NCBI GenBank assembly: GCA_002361485.1
Contig: DESZ01000017.1
Span: forward strand, 2,073-66,072
From: Cyanobacteria bacterium UBA3301
GTDB lineage: Bacteria > Cyanobacteriota > Vampirovibrionia > Gastranaerophilales > Gastranaerophilaceae
Length of the DNA stretch: 64,000 nucleotides
Direction: 5' to 3'
Shown: one piece after another, positions 58,944-64,000 of the stretch
Layout: every line of letters begins with the position of its first letter
Numbering within the stretch: position 1 is the first letter of the stretch
The notes under the pieces: model-generated
Databases searched by the model: none
What the model saw: only the letters and a program-made list of their open reading frames with translations
Told to the model about the DNA's origin: nothing
Translations under genes and position numbers: made by a program

Positions 58944-60689
58944 TTATTTTACCGCATTAACTGCATCAAGAACTTTATCTATCGCATCTTGCGGAGTCAT
59001 TTCCGTTTTTTCTCCGTTTGAACGTTCTACAAATTCGACTTTTCCGTCAGCGATTGTTTTTCCTATAGTAATTCTGAACGGAAATCCGATTAAATCCGCA
59101 TCTTTAAATTTAACCCCCGGACGTTCGTTTCTGTCATCCAGAACCACTTCCACGCCTGAAGATAAAAGTTTTTCATAAATTTCATTTGCAACATTCATTT
59201 GTTCTGCATCCTGCGTACTCACGGGAACAACAACAACATGATACGGGGCAATTGAAATAGGCCATTTTATTCCCCATTCGTCATGATGCGCTTCAACCGC
59301 TGCTGCAGCCGTTCTTGTAACACCTATTCCATAGCATCCCATTATATAAGGTTGTGTTTTACCGTTAGCATCAAGATAAACCGCATTCATCGGTTGAGAA
59401 TACTTAGTCCCTAATTGGAAAATATTACCGACTTCTATCCCCCGAGTTACTTTTAGCGGTTTTCCGCATTGAGGACAAAAATCACCGGCTTCAACAAGTC
59501 TTATATCTTCAATTTGACTTGGTAATTCCACATCAACACCCCAATTTGCACCAACTAAGTGTTTATCAGTTTGGTTGATACCGATTACAAAATTTTTCAA
59601 TTCCGTTACTGTTTTATCGGCAATAATTTTAATCTCATATTCGCCGTATTTTTTCAAACCTTTTGGCCCGATAAAACCTGCAACAGCACTAAAACCGTTT
59701 TCTTTCATTATATCTTCAATTTCAGCCGATGTCGCAATTCTAATATCAACTCCGCCTACTGCGTTCATCAATTTTGTTTCTTCAACCGCTTTATCACCTC
59801 TTATTAAAGCAATAACAGGAGCTTTATCAACAATATAAACTAAAGCTTTGCAAATTACAGTTTGAGGACAATTTAAGAATTTAGCCAAATCTTCTATTGA
59901 ACCGGTATTTGGTGTGTCAATGATTTGTGCATTCTGCCAATTACCAACAACATTTGCTTCAGGCAAATTTGAAACCGCATGATTTGAATTTGCGGCATAA
60001 TCGCAATCATCACAATAAAATACGTCATTTTCACCGGCTTCGGTATCTGTTATAACCATGAATTCATGCGAAACACTTCCGCCAATCGCGCCGGAATCCG
60101 ATTGAACCGCTTTTGTCGGCAAACCGCATCGATTGAATATATTTGTATAAGCTTGCCACATATTTTGGTATTCTTTTTCAAGTTCTTCCTGTGAAGTTGA
60201 GAAAGAATAAGCATCTTTCATTATAAATTCACGCCCTCTTAACAAGCCAAAACGAGGACGACGTTCGTCCCTGAATTTTGATTGGATTTGATACAGATTA
60301 ACAGGTAATTGTTTATATGATTTTAAAACATCACGAGCAACCGATGTAATAATTTCTTCGTGCGTAGGTCCAAGACACATTTCTCTGCCATGACGGTCTT
60401 TTAAACGCATCAACTCACCGCCGTATGCATTCCATCTGCCTGATTCTTCCCACAGTTCTTTTGGCTGAACAAACGGCATCAACAATTCTTGTGCACCTGC
60501 TTTATCCATCTCGTCGCGGATTATATTTTCAACTTTTTTCAGTACACGCCACATTAAAGGCAAAAATGTATAGACTCCGCTTGTTAATTTTTTTATATAA
60601 CCTGCTCTTGCAAGCATTTTATGTGAAATAACTTCTGCATCAGACGGAAATTCTCTCATTGTCTGTACAAACATTTTTGACATTTTCAT
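58944..60689 (-). CDS. proS: Prolyl-tRNA synthetase (bacterial type)
   Basis: A 581-residue class II synthetase that charges tRNA-Pro. Visible parts are 'AGYIKKLTSGVYTFLPLMWRVLKKVENIIRDEMD', motif 2 ('QIQSKFRDERRPRFGLLRGREFIMKDAYSF'), an inserted editing domain (about 240-390), motif 3 ('CYGIGVTRTAAAAVE') and the anticodon-binding domain at the end. A GAGGAA site precedes the start. Confidence 0.97.
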   Translation of the reverse strand: MKMSKMFVQTMREFPSDAEVISHKMLARAGYIKKLTSGVYTFLPLMWRVLKKVENIIRDEMDKAGAQELLMPFVQPKELWEESGRWNAYGGELMRLKDRHGREMCLGPTHEEIITSVARDVLKSYKQLPVNLYQIQSKFRDERRPRFGLLRGREFIMKDAYSFSTSQEELEKEYQNMWQAYTNIFNRCGLPTKAVQSDSGAIGGSVSHEFMVITDTEAGENDVFYCDDCDYAANSNHAVSNLPEANVVGNWQNAQIIDTPNTGSIEDLAKFLNCPQTVICKALVYIVDKAPVIALIRGDKAVEETKLMNAVGGVDIRIATSAEIEDIMKENGFSAVAGFIGPKGLKKYGEYEIKIIADKTVTELKNFVIGINQTDKHLVGANWGVDVELPSQIEDIRLVEAGDFCPQCGKPLKVTRGIEVGNIFQLGTKYSQPMNAVYLDANGKTQPYIMGCYGIGVTRTAAAAVEAHHDEWGIKWPISIAPYHVVVVPVSTQDAEQMNVANEIYEKLLSSGVEVVLDDRNERPGVKFKDADLIGFPFRITIGKTIADGKVEFVERSNGEKTEMTPQDAIDKVLDAVNAVK

Positions 60690-60753
60690 AATATTTAGTT
60701 CCTCTTTATCTCGTATTTTTATCTTAACACAAACAAGAAAAGGAACTTTATTG

Positions 60754-61140
60754 TTATTTTTTCAAATATGCCTTTGTTTGAGTGCTGGAGACATCAGGAG
60801 TGCGAGGTAAATATACGACTTCACAATAATCTTTCAAAAAATCAAATTTACCTTCCCAATCATCACCCATTACAAACACATCTATTTTATATTCCTGAAC
60901 ATCAGAAATTTTTTGTTCCCAATTGTTTTCAGGAATAACCAAATCCACATAACGACAGGCTTCTAGTATCATTTTTCGCTGTTCATAGGAATAATATGAT
61001 TTTTTATTTTTTAACGCATTAAATTCATCTGAAGATAATGCTACAATTAGGTAATCCCCTAAGGCTTTTGCCCGTCTTAACAAATTTATATGCCCATAGT
61101 GCAGGACATCAAATGTCCCGTATGTTAATACTCTTTTCAA
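60754..61140 (-). CDS. tagD: Glycerol-3-phosphate cytidylyltransferase (TagD-like)
   Basis: Forms CDP-glycerol from CTP and glycerol 3-phosphate for surface polymers. The 128-residue product carries 'GTFDVLHYGHINLLRRAKALGDYLIV' (HxGH nucleotidyl-transfer motif) and the C-terminal 'TPDVSSTQTK' (RTxGISTT-like motif). I place the start at TTG 61140, 8-9 nt after an AAGGA site, giving 'LKRVLTYGTFD', as usual for the family. A related nucleotidyltransferase specificity (e.g. ethanolamine or heptose) cannot be excluded. Confidence 0.85.
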   Translation of the reverse strand: MKRVLTYGTFDVLHYGHINLLRRAKALGDYLIVALSSDEFNALKNKKSYYSYEQRKMILEACRYVDLVIPENNWEQKISDVQEYKIDVFVMGDDWEGKFDFLKDYCEVVYLPRTPDVSSTQTKAYLKK

Positions 61141-61228
61141 TTTCTTAATCCTTAATTCCAATATGTTTAATTACATTTTAACATAAATATAAAATATTCA
61201 ATACAACACAAAACACTATAAAATAATC

Positions 61229-64000
61229 TTATATATTTTTAGAATTATTTTGTTTTGAAGATACGGAATCTATAGATTTAATAACTTTTTTATTTTGGTT
61301 TGATTTATTTCTTTCAACTTTTGTTTTTGAAGGGTCTTTACCAATATTCCATCTAAAGCCTGCTTGCAATACGATACCGTTTCTTCCGCCGTTTCTTAAC
61401 ATTGTTTGGAAGAACGCCGTAAACTTATCTGACCAAGACTTCTGAATACCTACTCCATATTGTACATATGGTTTTACAGATAATTGAGGTAAAGCCGTTT
61501 GAGAGGCAGTTACGTGATTTCCGCCTGCGTAAATATTCCATACCATATCTATTCCGGCGTATGGCTGCCAGCCTGTTTTTGTATTGCCGATAACTTTTAC
61601 CCCGGGTATTAATTGAATTGTATTCAAAGGATCAGAATCTATTCTTACACCTGCCGCATTTGTATAATCAAATGTATTTACAAATGTATAACCCGTATAT
61701 AATGAAGGTTGTACTATTACTTTACCGCCCTTTATTTCCCAATTATAACCGGTTTTATTTGCGATACCTGCGGTTAACATTGCAAAATTGTCATTACCAT
61801 ACATTGTATATGCTTCAGCTGCACTCGCTCCTGCAGATAATGTTAAACCTGTAAAGAAGTTGCCTTTATACAATGTACCGGTTACACCCAATGTTCCGCC
61901 CTGTTGATTCATACTTATGCCGTCATAAGACATATGGTTTCCGTTATATCCGACAAATGCAGATACAACACCTTTATATCCGTGTTTTAGGTTGTATAAA
62001 TCGGTATCACCGCCATATAATGCACCGTATGCTACATTCGATACTCCAGGGCCGCCTTTTAATTTAACTTTTTCAAATGTTGTATAAGGTTTTGTCCACA
62101 TTGCCTGTGAGGTTTCAGGTATTGCAGATGTACGATATACAGGAGCTCCTTCAGATAATGCATAAGTGTTAATTGTTTCTGCAGCCATTCTTTGTGAACT
62201 TGTATATTTTGTATATCTGTTCATGTGGAAGAATGAATCTTGCAATGTTTGTGATTGTGTTAAAAATCCACCGATTTGTTGAGCTACCGAACTTGCCATA
62301 ACAGCAGGGTTGAAATCTCTATATTGATTTCCTGTTCCTGCGTATGTCAACCAACCGCCTGATACATTACCATCTAAGTATCTGATTGGAGTTAATATTC
62401 TCGGCAATTTGAAGGTATCAGAAGTTACATTCTTTCTGCCTAATGTCGTTGTATCGCCTAAATGTACTCTGATATAATCTTTTGTTGTTTTACCTGTTAT
62501 ATTTACGCCCGTTACATTGATTGAACCGCCGTTATTCGTTACTCCGTTATTTAAGAATTTATCGGATGATTCATCATCTAATCTGAAATCAAGTTTTAAT
62601 CCTGTTTTCTTATTGATTGTAACATTGCCGAGATTGATTGTATCTATTTTTCCGTTTCCTGAATGGATATTACCGCCGTTTGCTTCAAATCCCGCTACTT
62701 CTTTTTGATTACCAAATACCAAAGTACCATTATACAAAGCTAACGTGTTATTATCAAGATTGTTATTTAATACAACGGTTCCGTTATTTTCATTACGCAA
62801 TTCGACACGGCCGTTTCCTTTCACGTCAACAACAGTTGCTCCGCTATCTACATATTTGATTGTTCCGTCATTGTTTATTGAATCACTTGTTAACGTTGCT
62901 ATTTTTGTTGTTATTTCACCATTTGAAAGGTTTTCAACAACTGCGGTTATCACACCTTTATTGGTTACTTTTCCGTCATTGGTAAGTTTTGTATCAAGTT
63001 TTGAATTATTTGTTAAATTCGCGCCATTGTTGTTGATTACATCACCTTTAATTGAACCGTTATTTATTGCTGTACCGTTATTTATCAAATCACCGTCAAC
63101 AGTTCCGTTATTAGTCAATTTAGCATCACTATTATTTGTTAAGCCGTCTGTTGTCTTAATATTTGAATTATTTACCAGAGTTCCGTCATTGACTACTGAT
63201 TTTTGAGTTATATCACCGCTGTTTTTGGAATTACCAGTAAATGTTGTTGTACCATCGCCTGTAATAGTATTTTTGTTTTCTCCGCCTGTTAAATTCAATT
63301 TGCCTTCATTATCTATTTCGCTGTTTGCAATTAAATTATCAGCTTTTGATGTTAATTCACCATTATTTACGATTGAATCTTGTTCAACTTTTTCGGATAC
63401 ATTAACTTTTGCATCACTGCCAACGGTTGTAGTACCTGAAGTACCCGTGATTTTACCTGTAATATTTGTATCGGAATCAATATTCAAATCACCGTTATTA
63501 GTTGTATTTGCACTTAATGTTGTTGTGCCGTCACCGTCTATTGTTATTTCGGAACCGTCAGCGTTATTTACAGTTCCGCCGATATTCATATCTTCGCCGT
63601 TTAGAGTTAATGTTGCATTTGAATCTTCCGTGCCGTTATTTATTGCACCTGTATTATTTAATGCATCAGATATTGTTGCATCACCTTCGTTATTATAAGT
63701 GCCTGCATTATCTAATGTTCCGACTTCGGTTGTACCTTTTGTGGTTAATTCATTATTCGCATCAATTTGAACTTTATCTTGTTCTAATGTGTCGTTAATT
63801 GTTACATCAGCATTAACTGTTGTTGTACCGTCTGTATATGAAGAAATCTTGGTTGTACCGTCACCTTTAATACTGTCAATATTGTCTTCGCCTTCCAATA
63901 CCAAATTACCGCCGTTGCCGTCAGAATCTTTATTATTCGCAATATCTGTCGTATTGTCGGTAAAGTCGGTGTTTCTTACATTAACGCTTCCGCCGTTATT
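61229..64000 (-). CDS. Large autotransporter / outer-membrane adhesin, C-terminal part; start beyond window
   Basis: At least 923 residues in an open frame continuing past 64000. The first ~470 visible residues are a low-complexity passenger of short beta-helix repeats built on N-N-G-T/D-I motifs ('NNGTAINNGSIKGDVINNNG'). The last ~300 form an autotransporter beta-barrel ('QAMWTKPYTTFEKVKLKGG', 'VSAFVGYNGNHMSYDG', 'AGFRWNIGKD'), although a ~40-residue Lys/Asn tail follows the last strand. The barrel inserts in the outer membrane and displays the passenger outside. Confidence 0.85.
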   Translation of the reverse strand, partial: NNGGSVNVRNTDFTDNTTDIANNKDSDGNGGNLVLEGEDNIDSIKGDGTTKISSYTDGTTTVNADVTINDTLEQDKVQIDANNELTTKGTTEVGTLDNAGTYNNEGDATISDALNNTGAINNGTEDSNATLTLNGEDMNIGGTVNNADGSEITIDGDGTTTLSANTTNNGDLNIDSDTNITGKITGTSGTTTVGSDAKVNVSEKVEQDSIVNNGELTSKADNLIANSEIDNEGKLNLTGGENKNTITGDGTTTFTGNSKNSGDITQKSVVNDGTLVNNSNIKTTDGLTNNSDAKLTNNGTVDGDLINNGTAINNGSIKGDVINNNGANLTNNSKLDTKLTNDGKVTNKGVITAVVENLSNGEITTKIATLTSDSINNDGTIKYVDSGATVVDVKGNGRVELRNENNGTVVLNNNLDNNTLALYNGTLVFGNQKEVAGFEANGGNIHSGNGKIDTINLGNVTINKKTGLKLDFRLDDESSDKFLNNGVTNNGGSINVTGVNITGKTTKDYIRVHLGDTTTLGRKNVTSDTFKLPRILTPIRYLDGNVSGGWLTYAGTGNQYRDFNPAVMASSVAQQIGGFLTQSQTLQDSFFHMNRYTKYTSSQRMAAETINTYALSEGAPVYRTSAIPETSQAMWTKPYTTFEKVKLKGGPGVSNVAYGALYGGDTDLYNLKHGYKGVVSAFVGYNGNHMSYDGISMNQQGGTLGVTGTLYKGNFFTGLTLSAGASAAEAYTMYGNDNFAMLTAGIANKTGYNWEIKGGKVIVQPSLYTGYTFVNTFDYTNAAGVRIDSDPLNTIQLIPGVKVIGNTKTGWQPYAGIDMVWNIYAGGNHVTASQTALPQLSVKPYVQYGVGIQKSWSDKFTAFFQTMLRNGGRNGIVLQAGFRWNIGKDPSKTKVERNKSNQNKKVIKSIDSVSSKQNNSKNI

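Noticed and set aside
1..64000. CRISPR arrays, retrons, restriction systems
   Set aside because: No spaced direct-repeat array, reverse transcriptase, Cas or restriction-modification gene could be recognised.

Overview
ORGANISM. The DNA is AT-rich and encodes a double-membrane cell. It carries LptA/LptC-type lipopolysaccharide export genes, a porin-like outer-membrane barrel and an autotransporter, together with a type IV-type prepilin, a DXP-pathway dxr, and intergenic stretches packed with palindromic repeats. Small proteins beginning like the one at 31725-32030 (N-terminus '..NITFGQKIPTEPLL') and the overall gene mix are what I associate with gut Melainabacteria/Vampirovibrionia (Gastranaerophilales). 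That assignment is inference; no 16S gene is present.

LAYOUT. 1-2.5 kb: rpoD (cut by the window edge) and dnaG, directly abutting. 2.6-3.2 kb: a 180-bp tandem repeat built from a tRNA-Val 3' end, then tRNA-Val and tRNA-Cys. 3.2-7.4 kb: a C-terminal processing protease, an XRE regulator, and a divergent run of small secreted or membrane proteins of unknown function. 7.6-10.9 kb: tRNA-Thr, a DUF378 protein, dxr and a hybrid sensor kinase. 11.0-11.36 kb: a 362-bp element made of about ten hairpins.

11.6-28.9 kb is the most interesting region. It is a co-directional P22-like (short-tailed phage) structural cluster: HTH regulator, amidase, tail protein, coat, holin-like protein, scaffold-like protein, head-completion protein, small terminase, GNAT, portal and large terminase. 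I see no integrase, repressor, replication gene or att site, and the gene order is scrambled. Between portal and large terminase, and after it, lie repeated cassettes. Two DUF6973-like toxin candidates each sit beside a divergent four-helix membrane protein. A muramidase, and a muramidase stump, each follow a secreted protein. The toxin candidates end in the same TREE(V/I)G.MS.DEF module that forms the C-terminus of the phage scaffold-like protein. My hypothesis is a domesticated phage particle that loads antibacterial effectors through a scaffold-derived tag, with immunity genes alongside.

28.9-36.9 kb: porin-like protein, Orn/Lys/Arg decarboxylase, hisS, a FliA/WhiG-type sigma factor, recA, a MerR-like protein and a family-4 uracil-DNA glycosylase. 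37-40 kb: a rearranged ribosomal protein cluster (S8-L6-L18-L28) whose gaps hold copies of a palindromic repeat. A third copy lies inside the RNase P RNA gene (rnpB), which is unusually long. 40-52 kb: prepilin, membrane-anchored alpha/alpha-barrel protein, class V aminotransferase, metallophosphoesterase, MTA phosphorylase, YggT proteins and trkA-trkH. 52-64 kb: topA, dprA, TPR protein, lptA/lptC, proS, a TagD-like cytidylyltransferase and a very large autotransporter that runs off the window.
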